Shown one piece after another: positions 1-11,058 of a DNA stretch of 64,000 bases. The stretch comes from Tessaracoccus aquimaris (lineage in GTDB: Bacteria; Actinomycetota; Actinomycetes; Propionibacteriales; Propionibacteriaceae): the NCBI RefSeq assembly GCF_001997345.1, contig NZ_CP019606.1:3348001-3412000 (forward strand). The letters run 5' to 3'. The notes beneath the pieces were generated by a model. It was given only the letters and a program-made list of their open reading frames with translations. It was not told the DNA's origin and did no database searches. The position numbers and the translations under genes are program-made. The first letter of the stretch is position 1; every line of letters starts with the position of its first letter.

Positions 1-2
1 CC

Positions 3-284
3 GTGCTCAACTTCCGTGCCGACGTCGCGCTGCTCGGAGCCTGCTCCGCTGCGCCGGAGGACGGTCTGACAAGCACCACGTTCGAGGATGCCGAACTCAA
101 GCGGGCGGTGATCGCCGCGTCCCGACGACGGATCCTGGTCACCTCCGCAGGGAAGCTGAGCCGCACCGCGAGCTTCCGGTTCGGTGACCCGGCAGACCTC
201 ACGCACCTGGTCACGACCGCCGACGCACCCGCCGACGCCCTGCATGCCTACCGCTGCGCCGGCGTCGAGATCCTGCTTGCGTAG
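3..284 (+). CDS. DeoR-family transcriptional regulator, C-terminal part (cut by window edge)
   Basis: The 93 visible residues match the end of the DeoR-type effector-binding domain: a GACSA stretch, a GLTSTTFEDAELKR segment, then the SAGKLSR region and a closing VEILLA strand. In this family the domain senses a phosphorylated sugar and controls an N-terminal winged helix-turn-helix, which here would lie upstream of the window. The GTG at position 3 is unlikely to be the true start because the frame is open to the window edge. It converges on the MFS gene, with only two bases between the stop codons. The family call is fairly secure; the target genes cannot be told from this window. Confidence 0.75.
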   Translation: MLNFRADVALLGACSAAPEDGLTSTTFEDAELKRAVIAASRRRILVTSAGKLSRTASFRFGDPADLTHLVTTADAPADALHAYRCAGVEILLA

Positions 285-286
285 AT

Positions 287-1630
287 CTAGGGCTGCCGCC
301 GGGGGGCCTCGGCTCCGGTGGCCCTGACCGGATCGACCGACCTCAGCGAGGCGGCCAGCGCTATGGCCACGCCGACCAGCGCGCCCGAGAACGTCGCGAC
401 GCCGGGCCATCCGTAGTGGGTCCAGATGAAGCCGGCCGCCGACCCGCATGCGCTGGAGCCGAAGTAGTAGAACGCGAGGTAGAGCGATCCCGCCATCCCC
501 GTGCCGCGGCCCTTCCGCGACGCCCGCAGCGTCACCCAGGCGCTGGCCGTCCCGTGGGCCGCGAAGAATCCGGTCGTGATGAGGGCCACCCCGACGATGA
601 CCGCCGCCAGGCTGTCGAGGAGCGTGAACCCGATGCCGAGCAGGAAGACCAGCAGCGCGACCGGCACGACCCGGCTCGGCCCGAACCGCGCGGCGAGGCG
701 CCCCGCGTATGGCGAACTGACCGAGCCGAGCAGATAGCTGACGAACACGAGGCTCGCCACCCCGACCGACAGGTTGAACGGCGCGCCCACCAGCCTGAAC
801 GCCAGTGCGTTGAACGCGGCCACGAAGGCGCCCATCGCGGTGAACCCGATGCAGTAGAGCCGCAGCAGCCCGTCGTCGAGCAGCATCCGCCGCGCGTTGG
901 CCGCGAGTTCGGTGTGGTTGAGCGGCGTCGGCTGGAACCGTCGCGCCGGCGGCAGCAGCACTCCGAGGGAGACGGCGATCGCCAGCGACATGGCCCCGAT
1001 CAGCCCGATGGCCCATTGCCAGCCCAGCACGTCGGCGATCACTCCGGTGAGGAGGCGGCCCGTCATCCCGCCGATCGCGGTGCCTCCGATGTAGAGCCCG
1101 GTCGCGGCGGAGGCCGACCTCGGTGCGATCTCGTCGCGCAGGTAGGCGGCGGCGACCGCGGGCAGCCCCGCGACGGCGAACCCGACCGCTGCCCGCAGCA
1201 CCAGAAGCAGCGGCCACGAGGGCATGAACGCGACCGCCGTGCCGAGCAGTGCCGCGACAAGCAGCGTGACGCGCATCAGGTTCATGCGTCCGACGGCGTC
1301 CGAGAGTGGCCCGAACACCAGCAGCGCGACGCCCATCGCGACGGTCGTGACCGAGAGCGCGAGCGTTGCCGAGCCTGCACCGACGCCGAACTCGGAGGCC
1401 AGCAGCGGCAGCACAGGTTGGGGGCAGTAGACCAGCGCGAACGTCGCGAGGCCCGCGAGGAACAGGCCCAAGGTGATGCGCCGGTACTGCGCCTGGCCCG
1501 GGGCCCAACCCTCGAACGGGGCTGGGGCGGTGGTCACAACCCGATTCAACCACCCGCGGATCGATCCGTTCGGTGCCGGCCGGGCATCGTGTGGGGCTGC
1601 GTGAGGGGGGACGCGGTGCGGCGTCGGCAC
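287..1630 (-). CDS. MFS transporter, YnfM-like
   Basis: A polytopic membrane protein of 447 residues with about twelve hydrophobic segments, organised as two six-helix halves around a hydrophilic loop near residue 240. The first half contains the MFS motif-A-like GPLSDAVGRMNLMR loop. The pattern resembles the YnfM/arabinose-efflux branch of the major facilitator superfamily; the substrate is unknown. The first 30 residues are proline-, histidine- and arginine-rich and unlike other MFS termini, so an internal GTG at 1537 may be the real start. It is preceded by a TTGAAT box at the 6-nt spacing seen for leaderless genes here. It is divergent from ppsR. Confidence 0.8.
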   Translation of the reverse strand: MPTPHRVPPHAAPHDARPAPNGSIRGWLNRVVTTAPAPFEGWAPGQAQYRRITLGLFLAGLATFALVYCPQPVLPLLASEFGVGAGSATLALSVTTVAMGVALLVFGPLSDAVGRMNLMRVTLLVAALLGTAVAFMPSWPLLLVLRAAVGFAVAGLPAVAAAYLRDEIAPRSASAATGLYIGGTAIGGMTGRLLTGVIADVLGWQWAIGLIGAMSLAIAVSLGVLLPPARRFQPTPLNHTELAANARRMLLDDGLLRLYCIGFTAMGAFVAAFNALAFRLVGAPFNLSVGVASLVFVSYLLGSVSSPYAGRLAARFGPSRVVPVALLVFLLGIGFTLLDSLAAVIVGVALITTGFFAAHGTASAWVTLRASRKGRGTGMAGSLYLAFYYFGSSACGSAAGFIWTHYGWPGVATFSGALVGVAIALAASLRSVDPVRATGAEAPRRQP

Positions 1631-1662
1631 GCCCCCGCCGGTGGCGCGCCGGTGAGCGGGCC

Positions 1663-1668
1663 TAGAGT
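1663..1668 (+). promoter_or_regulatory. Leaderless -10 box of ppsR (TAGAGT)
   Basis: TAGAGT ends 6 nt before the ATG at 1675, and there is no Shine-Dalgarno sequence in between. This spacing places transcription initiation at or next to the start codon, as expected of a leaderless mRNA. Confidence 0.6.
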
Positions 1669-1674
1669 GTGCCC

Positions 1675-2556
1675 ATGTCAGCCCTCGAAATCCACATCAT
1701 CGCCGACTCCACCGGCGAGACCGCGGCCAGGATAGCCCGGGCCGCCGTGGCGCAGTTTCCCACGCGAGAGTTCACCATCGTCCGGCACAGGAAGATGAAC
1801 TCGACGAAGGCGCTGATCCTGGCCCTCGAGGAGGTGCGCGACTCCGGCAACCCGGTCGCCGTCTTCTACACCCTCGTCAACGAGGAACTGTCCGACCTCG
1901 TGCGTAACTTCTGTCACGACGCCCGCATCCCCGTCGCCGATCTGATGACCGACGCCATGCACGCCCTTGAGCAGATCTCGGGGATCGAGGCGGATCAGGT
2001 CGCGATGCGCGCGCCCGGCGTCGAGGCTGAGTATTTCGTGCGGATGTCGGCGATCGACTTCGCGGTCCGCAACGACGACGGTGCGATGCCCGGCGCGCTG
2101 CACGAGGCCGACATCTGCCTTGTCGGCCCCTCCCGATCCGGCAAGACGCCCCTGTCGATCTACCTCGGCTACCTCGGCTACAAGGCCGTCAACGTGCCGC
2201 TGGTGCCGGGGATCGCGCCGCCGCCCGAACTGTTCACGATCGACAAGTGGCGCATCATCGGGCTCACGATGGACGCTGAGCGACTGCTGAAGATCCGCGG
2301 CGAGCGGGTGCGTGGGATGGGTGGCTTCGGCACCAAGGACGGCTACGCCGACCTCGTCAAGATCTACGACGAACTCGACGAGATCGCCAAGGTCCACCGC
2401 AAGTTGGGGGCACCCATCATCGACACGACCGGCGTCGCGCTGGAGGAGGCGGCCTCGCGGATCATCGACATCGTCGACGAGCGCGCCAAGAAGGTCGGCG
2501 CGCGGCTACGCCGTCCACCGGGCGTCGTGCGGGCAGGGGACTCCTGGCGCCCCTAG
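1675..2556 (+). CDS. ppsR: Pyruvate, phosphate dikinase regulatory protein (bifunctional kinase/phosphorylase)
   Basis: A DUF299-family protein of 293 residues. It uses ADP to phosphorylate the active-site threonine of PPDK, inactivating it, and phosphate to reverse this. The family P-loop is plain in the middle of the protein (GPSRSGKTPLSIYLG), followed by the conserved YKAVNVPLVPG. The N-terminal ADSTGETA segment and the MGGFGTKDGYADL region also fit. Length is typical. I place the start at the second of two in-frame starts (ATG 1675) because a TAGAGT -10 box lies 6 nt upstream. The target gene ppdK follows in the same direction after about 270 bp, which supports the PPDK rather than PEP-synthase assignment. 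Confidence 0.93.
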   Translation: MSALEIHIIADSTGETAARIARAAVAQFPTREFTIVRHRKMNSTKALILALEEVRDSGNPVAVFYTLVNEELSDLVRNFCHDARIPVADLMTDAMHALEQISGIEADQVAMRAPGVEAEYFVRMSAIDFAVRNDDGAMPGALHEADICLVGPSRSGKTPLSIYLGYLGYKAVNVPLVPGIAPPPELFTIDKWRIIGLTMDAERLLKIRGERVRGMGGFGTKDGYADLVKIYDELDEIAKVHRKLGAPIIDTTGVALEEAASRIIDIVDERAKKVGARLRRPPGVVRAGDSWRP

Positions 2557-2775
2557 CCGCGCGGGTCTGTGACCCGCGCACCGAAGGCCTCGTCGCGCCG
2601 CCTGCCTGGTCGCCCGCCGCAGTCGTGGCGTGGGGCGCACGAACACCGGGTCGCTGCTCTACGCCCACCACCGCCGGCACCCTGCCGTCAGGGGCCGACA
2701 CGGTTGCGTGAAGCGTTTGCTTCTAACGATCCCCGCCCCTCGCGCCCGCGCCATGGGGGCTAGGCTTTGGAAAAA

Positions 2776-2791
2776 GGACGAAGTTGTCCTT
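2776..2791 (+). other. Small hairpin in the ppdK leader
   Basis: AGGAC, a seven-to-eight-base loop, then GTCCT form a short inverted repeat in the untranslated region about 40 nt before the ppdK start. It lies just after a TAGGCT sequence at 2761 that could be a -10 box. The stem is too short to be a convincing terminator; it may affect the leader only. No gene is seen in the rest of the 2557-2823 gap. Confidence 0.3.
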
Positions 2792-2823
2792 CAACCTGGG
2801 CAGTCAAAGGAGATTTCCCCACC

Positions 2824-5472
<2,649 letters not shown>

Positions 5473-5478
5473 CGAGCC

Positions 5479-5513
5479 GCCCGCACACCCTCGTCTGACG
5501 GGGGTGTGCGGGC
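5479..5513 (+). terminator. Hairpin terminator after ppdK
   Basis: A 12-bp perfect stem (GCCCGCACACCC paired with its complement) closes an 11-nt loop seven bases after the ppdK stop. No U-tract follows, which is common in high-GC actinobacteria. Confidence 0.7.
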
Positions 5514-5552
5514 ATCTGCCTACACTGGGTGAACGCCAAGCAGGAGGTGGAG

Positions 5553-6284
5553 ATGTCCTCGTCGCCGTTCGACCGCGAACATGAGTCGTACGAGCCGAAC
5601 TATCTGACGCCCGGATACGAGACGTCAGCGTCTCCGTCCGACCCCGATCCGGCGGCGCCCGAGACCGAGCCGATCCCCCCCGCCAGGGCCGCCGTCGAGC
5701 CGGAGGTCGTCGAGGCACCTGAGCCCGCCCCGCGGGCCGAACCGTCGGTCCAACCGACGTCGGGACCCGACTTCTCGTCGGCCTACGAGGTGCTGGACGA
5801 TGGGCCAGCAGCCTCGAGCGTCTATGACGAGGGCTACGTCACTCCAACCCCTGCGCCGGTCGTGGAGACGGGCTACCAGACCCCCGCGCCGGCGCCAATC
5901 AACCTGCAGCAGCCTCGTCCGCGACCCATGCCCCATCCGATGGTGCCGATGCGGCCGCAGAACTACGGCTACGGCTACCACCCGAACGTCGTGCCGTACC
6001 AGCAGCCGTACCCGGTGCAGCCATACCCCTACAGCTACGGCCCGGTCGTTCCGGAGCACCCGTCGAGCACGACGGTGGGTGTCCTTGGCGTGGTCAGCTT
6101 CGGCGTGTGGGTAACGGCCCCCGTCGCGTGGTACCTGGGTGCGAAGGCCAAGAAGGAAATTGCGCGCGGGGCCCCGTACCGCTTCTCGGGGTTCGCCCAG
6201 TTCGGCTACGTCGTCGGGATCATCTACTCGGTCTTCGGGATCCTCCTTTTCGGACTCATGATGCTGGGGATCATGTTCGGCTAA
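5553..6284 (+). CDS. DUF4190-type membrane protein with long acidic/proline-rich N-terminus
   Basis: The N-terminal about 165 residues are low-complexity, rich in Pro, Glu and Tyr, and probably disordered in the cytoplasm. The last about 70 residues have two hydrophobic helices around a short loop containing AKAKKEIARGAPYRFSG, the DUF4190-like hallmark repeated in the next two genes. Function is unknown; such proteins are common membrane proteins of actinobacteria. A TACACT -10 box lies at 5521-5526 and AGGAGG at 5542-5547 sits 5 nt before the ATG at 5553, so I prefer this start to the GTG at 5529. It is first of three paralogues in a row. Confidence 0.75.
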   Translation: MSSSPFDREHESYEPNYLTPGYETSASPSDPDPAAPETEPIPPARAAVEPEVVEAPEPAPRAEPSVQPTSGPDFSSAYEVLDDGPAASSVYDEGYVTPTPAPVVETGYQTPAPAPINLQQPRPRPMPHPMVPMRPQNYGYGYHPNVVPYQQPYPVQPYPYSYGPVVPEHPSSTTVGVLGVVSFGVWVTAPVAWYLGAKAKKEIARGAPYRFSGFAQFGYVVGIIYSVFGILLFGLMMLGIMFG

Positions 6285-6370
6285 TGGCCGATTGGGAAGC
6301 GGCTATTGCTAGTTGACCCCGTCATGATCCAGAATCGTCACGCAAGTGTCGTGAGAAAATAGGAGAAGAC

Positions 6371-6778
6371 ATGACTCAGCCTGGTGGCTACGGCCAGCCC
6401 GATCCGCAGCAGTCGCCGAACTACGGCCAGGACTACGGTCAGCCGCAGCCCGGCTACGGCCAGCAGCCCCCCGCCTATGGCGCAGCCGGCGGCTATGGAG
6501 GCCAGGAGCACCCCCAGACCCAGACCGTGTTCATCCTCGGCATCGTCGGCATCTTCGTCGGCGTGTGTGCGTTCATCGCCTGGTACATGGGTGGCCAGGC
6601 CAAGAAGGAGATCGACGCGGGCGCTCCTTACGCTTGGGAGGGCACCAAGCTGAAGACCGGCTACATGCTGGGCAAGGTGTTCTCGATCATCTACATCTGC
6701 TTGATCGTTCTCTACATCGTCGTGCTGATCATCCTGCTGGCCACCGGCCTCGGTGCTGCATCGGTCTACGGCGGCTGA
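6371..6778 (+). CDS. DUF4190-type membrane protein (short GYGQ-rich paralogue)
   Basis: 135 residues. The first 50 are a Gly/Tyr/Gln/Pro-rich low-complexity tail with repeated YGQ units. Two hydrophobic helices follow, flanking GGQAKKEIDAGAPYAWEG, then LKTGYMLGKVFSIIYI. AGGAGA lies just before the ATG. It is closely related to the genes on either side, so this is a tandem duplication. Its function is unknown. The tail resembles those of proteins that self-associate or sit under the cell envelope, but that is inference. A strong terminator follows. Confidence 0.75.
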   Translation: MTQPGGYGQPDPQQSPNYGQDYGQPQPGYGQQPPAYGAAGGYGGQEHPQTQTVFILGIVGIFVGVCAFIAWYMGGQAKKEIDAGAPYAWEGTKLKTGYMLGKVFSIIYICLIVLYIVVLIILLATGLGAASVYGG

Positions 6779-6794
6779 CCCACAGAGCAACCCC

Positions 6795-6822
6795 CGGGCC
6801 GGACGCTTCGGCGTCCGGCCCG
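6795..6822 (+). terminator. Terminator with UUCG tetraloop
   Basis: A perfect 12-bp GC-rich stem (CGGGCCGGACGC and its complement) closes a TTCG tetraloop 17 bases after the preceding stop codon. It separates the second DUF4190 gene from the third, so the third probably has its own promoter. Confidence 0.85.
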
Positions 6823-6888
6823 TCGTCACGCCTGGGCAAACCCGGCGTGTGAGAGACTGGAAATCGATCCTCGGAAAGGGGCCCGACC

Positions 6889-7428
6889 ATGAGTGAACAA
6901 CCCGACTTCCGTCCTGGCGAGCAGCCTGGCGGTGCGGATCCGTACTCGCAGCCCTCCGGTTACGAAGGGCCGTCGCAGTCGACCGGTTACGGTGCCCCGA
7001 CGGGGCAGCAGTCACCCAACTTCGGTTACGCGCAGCCTGACTACGGGCAGGCGCCGAACTACGGTCAACAGGCTCCCAACTACGGCTACGGTCAGCCCCA
7101 GCCCGGCTACGGACAGCCCCAACCCGGCTACGGCATGCAGCCCTACCAGCAGCCCTACGGTTACGCCAAGATGGACCACCCGCAGTCGCAGATGGTGTTC
7201 ATCCTGGGCATCGTGGGCATCTTCACCTCGATCACCTCGTTCGTCGCCTGGTACATGGGCGCTCAGGCGAAGAAGGAGATCGAAGCGGGCGCACCCTACG
7301 AGTGGGGCGGCCAGTTGAAGACGGGCTACACGCTCGGCAAGGTGTTCTCGATCATCTGGATCGTGATGTGGTCGCTGATCATCCTGATGTACGTCGTCAT
7401 GTTCGGGATCTTCTTCGCCTACAGCTGA
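6889..7428 (+). CDS. DUF4190-type membrane protein (long GYGQ-rich paralogue)
   Basis: 179 residues. The N-terminal about 100 are built from repeated NYGQ and GYGQPQP units. Two transmembrane helices follow around MGAQAKKEIEAGAPYEWGG, and then TGYTLGKVFSIIWIV. The C-terminal half can be aligned with the paralogue at 6371 almost residue for residue, while the repeat tail is twice as long. That suggests the tail expands by slippage while the membrane part is conserved. GGAAAGG precedes the ATG. Function is unknown. It is the last gene before a repeat-filled intergenic region. Confidence 0.75.
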   Translation: MSEQPDFRPGEQPGGADPYSQPSGYEGPSQSTGYGAPTGQQSPNFGYAQPDYGQAPNYGQQAPNYGYGQPQPGYGQPQPGYGMQPYQQPYGYAKMDHPQSQMVFILGIVGIFTSITSFVAWYMGAQAKKEIEAGAPYEWGGQLKTGYTLGKVFSIIWIVMWSLIILMYVVMFGIFFAYS

Positions 7429-7489
7429 CGGCAACTCTTGGGGAGGGGACGAGACGGCAGTTGCCGCTCGTCCCCATTTCTGTGCCCGT

Positions 7490-8400
7490 TGGCTGAGCCA
7501 GCCGCCGCGACGCAGTCGCGCGCGTGATGCGTCGAAACCTTCGTGACGTGGGTGGGGACCCGTTCCCCGAGCTTGTCGAGGGGTCCGACTGTGGTCGGGT
7601 CCGCTTGTTGAGCCATGGCGCGGAGCGGCCGGCCTCGGTCGAAACCTTGGTGACGTGGGTGGGGACCCGTTCCCCGAGCTGGTCGAGGGGTCCGATTGGA
7701 TTCGGGTCTGCTTGTTGAGCCATGGCGCGGAGCGGCCGGCAGCGGGCGAAACCTTGGTGACGTGGGCTGGGACCCGTTCCCCGAGCCGCTGGTTGAGCCA
7801 GTCGCCGCGACGTAGTCGCGCGCGTGCTGCGTCGAAACCTTCGTGACGTGGGCTGGGACCCGTTCCCCGAGCTTGTCGAGGGGTCCGATTGGGGACGGGT
7901 CCGCTTGTTGAGCCATGGCGCGGAGCGGCCGGCATCGGGCGAGACCTCGTGAGAGGCCCAGGATCATGGGCCGGGTCTCTGCCCGGGCGCGGGTTGGTTT
8001 CGACGCGCGTTGCGGCGCTTCGCGCCTTGGCGCGGCTCAACCCACGGTCGGCGGGTGTTGCGGCGCTTCGCGCCTTGGCGCGGCTCAACCCACGGTCGGC
8101 GGGTGTTGCGGCGCTTCGCGCCTTGGCGCGGCTCAACCAGCGGCTGGCTGGTTGAGCCAGCCGCCGCGACGTAGTCGCGCGTGTGCTGCGTCGAAACCCT
8201 CGTGACGTGGGCTGGGACCCGTTCCCCGAGCTTGTCGAGGGGTCCGATTGGGTTCGGGTCTGCTGGGTGAGTCATGGTCGGCGCGGAGCGGCTGGCATCG
8301 TTCGAAACCTCGTGAGAGGCCCCGGATCATGGGCCGGGTCGCTGCCCGGACGCGAGTCGGTCTCGACCGAGCTCCGGCGCTGCACGCCTTGGCGCGGCGC
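7490..8400. repeat. Gene-free repeat cluster (REP-like elements, with a 48-bp tandem triplet)
   Basis: No convincing gene. About eight copies of an element running (in one orientation) from GGTTTCGAC to GGCTCAACC alternate with TTCCCCGAGCTTGTCGAGGG motifs. The element interiors differ but most can fold on GC-rich stems such as GCGAC-GTA-GTCGC. At about 8000-8145 a unit containing TTGCGGCGCTTCGCGCCTTG is repeated three times in tandem about 48 bp apart. Confidence 0.8.
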
Positions 8401-8413
8401 GACCGGCGGGTGG

Positions 8414-9184
8414 TCAGCGGACGAAGACCGGCTCGTTCCTGCTGGAACGGGCCTCGTCGTAGGAGTAACCGTCGACGTCGAAGTCGGCGAGCTTGGCGGC
8501 CGAGCGGACCCGGTTGCGTACCATCCAGCCTGCCATCGAGCCGCGGGCTCGCTTCGCGAAGAAGCTGACGATGCGGGGCTCGCCGTTCTTGTCGCGGTCC
8601 TCGAAGCGGGGCGACACGACCCGGGCGCCGAGCCGACGCTGGTCGATCACCTTGGCGTACTCGTTGCTCGCGAGGTTCACCAGCACCGGCGAACCGGGGG
8701 AGGCCTCCAGATCCTTGGCAAGCAGGTCGGTCACCTGCGTTCCCCACCAGTCGTACAGCGTGCGACCCCGGCTCGAGGCGAGCTTGGTGCCCATCTCGAG
8801 GCGGTAGGGCTCGATCAGGTCGAGCGGGCGCAGCAGCCCGTAGAGCCCCGACAGGATCCGCAGGGTCTTCTGGGCGTCGGTGAAGTCGCGCGCGTCGAAG
8901 TCGTAGGCCTGCATCCCCTGGTACACGTCGCCGTTGAAGGCGAGGACTGCCTGGCGGGAGTTCTTCAGCGTGTGCTCGCGAGACCACTGCGCATAGCGGG
9001 TCGCGTTCAGGTGCGCCAGGTCGTCGGAGATGTGCATCAGGTGGGAGATGTCGGCGGGCGTCTTGGTCCGCATGATCTCGATGAGCCCGTCGGACTGGCC
9101 CAGCAGTCGCGGCTCCGAGTGCTTGCGGGTCGGCAGTTTCGACTCGTAGTCGAGAGACTTCGCGGGCGACAGGACGGTGAGCAT
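8414..9184 (-). CDS. yaaA: Peroxide stress protein YaaA (DUF328)
   Basis: 256 residues, the usual family length. The N-terminus MLTVLSPAKSLDYESKLP is the signature of the DUF328/YaaA family. Family landmarks that follow include YGLLRPLDLIEPYRLEMGT and LVNLASNEYAKVID, with a C-terminal region carrying KRARGSMAGWMVRNRV. In Escherichia coli YaaA protects DNA and proteins from peroxide by lowering free iron; DNA-binding has been reported for the fold. The start is fixed by a TAGACT -10 box 7 nt upstream and the lack of a ribosome-binding site, so this is probably leaderless. It is a single-gene unit, next to a palindromic repeat. Confidence 0.93.
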   Translation of the reverse strand: MLTVLSPAKSLDYESKLPTRKHSEPRLLGQSDGLIEIMRTKTPADISHLMHISDDLAHLNATRYAQWSREHTLKNSRQAVLAFNGDVYQGMQAYDFDARDFTDAQKTLRILSGLYGLLRPLDLIEPYRLEMGTKLASSRGRTLYDWWGTQVTDLLAKDLEASPGSPVLVNLASNEYAKVIDQRRLGARVVSPRFEDRDKNGEPRIVSFFAKRARGSMAGWMVRNRVRSAAKLADFDVDGYSYDEARSSRNEPVFVR

Positions 9185-9191
9185 GCCTCAG

Positions 9192-9197
9192 AGTCTA
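9192..9197 (-). promoter_or_regulatory. Leaderless -10 box of yaaA (TAGACT)
   Basis: Read on the minus strand, TAGACT ends 7 nt before the yaaA ATG. No Shine-Dalgarno sequence is present. Confidence 0.6.
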
Positions 9198-9257
9198 GAT
9201 GGCCCCGACGGTGCCCTGGCCCGCCCGCCGGACCCCGGCGCTCGGCGAGGGTCGTGA

Positions 9258-9339
9258 CTTGAGCATGTTTGGTACGTCGTTGGCGAAAATGGCCGGTTTG
9301 ATCGTTCCACGGCGCAACGAGCAACCAAACATGCTCAAG
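9258..9339. repeat. 82-bp palindromic element, copy 1
   Basis: The ends are a perfect 16-bp inverted repeat (CTTGAGCATGTTTGGT and its complement). Imperfect pairing continues inward (TCGTTGG opposite GCGCAACGA). The same element recurs at 33188-33267. It lies between the convergent-side end of the oxidase gene and the start of yaaA. Confidence 0.8.
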
Positions 9340-9351
9340 GAATCAGCCGAC

Positions 9352-11058
9352 CTACGCGTCCTTGGAGTTCGACGAGATCCCCGGGCGACCGTCGTGGATG
9401 ATCTTGCCCGGGTTGAGGTTGCTACCGGGGTCGACGCCCTCGAACAGCTTGCGCTGGATGAACACGCCAGCGGGCGAGATGTCCTGCTCCAGCCACGGGC
9501 TGTGTTCCTCGCCGACGCCGTGGTGGTGCGACACCGTGCCGTGGAAGTCCATGAAGCCCTGCTGGATGACCCGCTTGGCGACGTCGTACGTCTCCTCCTG
9601 GTGGTCCGAGTCGTCGGCGATCGCGAACGTGAAGTACTGGCACGCGCCCGAATGGTACGAGTGGCTGAGGTGGCAGAACACGACGCCGCGCACGCCGAGG
9701 TCGTCCATGGCCTGCTGGAAGCGCTCGATGATCACCGAGTGGATCTCGGCGGCGTGCGCCCACGGCGTCGTCGTCTCCGACACGTCGCAGATCAGGCCGC
9801 GGTCGAGCATGAAGTCGCGGATGTAGGGGGTGTCGTACTTCTTCTGGTCGTACAGCGTGCCCGGGCCCTTGCCGACGCCAAGGCCGCCGTTCTCCTTGAC
9901 GATCTTGCCGACGAGGCCCTTCTCGTAGCGCACGTGGTTGGCGCTGCCCTCGAAGCCGATGAAGCTCATCGCGATGTTCTCGAGGTCCCAGCCCTTCTGC
10001 AGCATGATCCGCTGGATGGCCTTGTTCGCCAGCGAGGAGACGCGCCCCGACTTCTTGCCGTTGGCCATGATGTACTGCGTCTCGATCGGGTCGGACACGC
10101 GCGCCATCATGACGGCTGCGTCCGAGGCAACGATCTGCTCACACGCCTTCAGCCCGTCCTCGTAGGTCGGGAAGAAGTAGGCCTGCAGTTCGCGGACCTC
10201 CGGGATGCGGTGCACATTGACCCAGGCCGAGGTGATGATGCCGAGGCGACCCTCGGAGCCGAGCACCATCTCGCGGACGCTAGGGCCGGACGACGACGAC
10301 GGCAGCGGCCGGAGCGAAAGGACCTGGCCGGGCATCACCATGGTGAGGCCGCGGCAGATGTCTGAGATGTCGCCGTACTTGTCGGACTGCATGCCCGAAC
10401 TCCGGGTGGCGATCCAGCCACCGAGGGTCGACCAGACGAAGGAATCGGGGTGGTGCCCCATGGTCCAGCCGCGGGCGTTGAGCTGATCCTCCATGTCGGG
10501 CCCGAAGACGCCGGCCTGGATGTGCGCCAGGCCGGAGGTCTCGTCGATCTCGAGCACCTTGCTGAGGCGACCCATGTTGACCGAGATCACCTGACGCGAC
10601 TCGCCGGGCTCCGCCTCGAGCGAGGCCACAATGTTCGACCCACCGCCGAAGGGAATGACGACGGCGTCGGCGGCAACGGCGGCGTCGAGCAGCTTCTCGA
10701 CCTCATCCTGCGTGCCGGGGTAGAGCACGACGTCGGGGACGCGGCCCAGGTCGCCCTTGCGGATCCGGATCAGGTCGCGCACACCCTTGCCGTAGGCATG
10801 GACGACGCGCGTCTCGTCGTCGGTCTGCACGTACTTCGCGCCGAGGATCTCGTCGAATTTCGCGTGCAGGTCGTCGCTCAACTGCGAGGCGGGCACGTCG
10901 AGCGAGGAGAACGGCGGGATCGGCTTGACGGGGCGCGTCACGTCGATCCCGACCATCTTCTGCACGAAGGCGGGGAACTTGGGCTTGTCCTCGTAGCGGT
11001 ACGCCAGGCCGTCCTCGCCCCAGCCCCACCACTTCTGCTGCTTCACGCCCTCGATCAT
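9352..11058 (-). CDS. FAD-linked oxidase, alkyl-dihydroxyacetone-phosphate synthase-like
   Basis: 568 residues. The N-terminus (QQKWWGWGEDGLAYRYEDKP) is the opening typical of bacterial alkyl-DHAP synthase relatives. A PCMH-type FAD-binding domain follows, with VVIPFGGGSNIVASLE and GHHPDSFVWSTLGGWIATRSSG. The FAD-oxidase C-terminal domain carries CHLSHSYHSGACQYFTFAI and the histidine motif SHHHGVG known from the ether-lipid enzyme. The peroxisomal enzyme swaps the acyl group of acyl-DHAP for a fatty alcohol, making the ether bond. The gene overlaps plsC by 4 bp and an SDR gene lies upstream, so the operon fits glycerolipid synthesis. Exact substrate is inference. Confidence 0.8.
   Translation of the reverse strand: MIEGVKQQKWWGWGEDGLAYRYEDKPKFPAFVQKMVGIDVTRPVKPIPPFSSLDVPASQLSDDLHAKFDEILGAKYVQTDDETRVVHAYGKGVRDLIRIRKGDLGRVPDVVLYPGTQDEVEKLLDAAVAADAVVIPFGGGSNIVASLEAEPGESRQVISVNMGRLSKVLEIDETSGLAHIQAGVFGPDMEDQLNARGWTMGHHPDSFVWSTLGGWIATRSSGMQSDKYGDISDICRGLTMVMPGQVLSLRPLPSSSSGPSVREMVLGSEGRLGIITSAWVNVHRIPEVRELQAYFFPTYEDGLKACEQIVASDAAVMMARVSDPIETQYIMANGKKSGRVSSLANKAIQRIMLQKGWDLENIAMSFIGFEGSANHVRYEKGLVGKIVKENGGLGVGKGPGTLYDQKKYDTPYIRDFMLDRGLICDVSETTTPWAHAAEIHSVIIERFQQAMDDLGVRGVVFCHLSHSYHSGACQYFTFAIADDSDHQEETYDVAKRVIQQGFMDFHGTVSHHHGVGEEHSPWLEQDISPAGVFIQRKLFEGVDPGSNLNPGKIIHDGRPGISSNSKDA

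Noticed and set aside
7440..8400. A CRISPR array in the repeat clusters
   Set aside because: Repeats are of unequal spacing, differ in length and orientation, contain hairpin arms and have no constant-length spacers; no cas genes are near.
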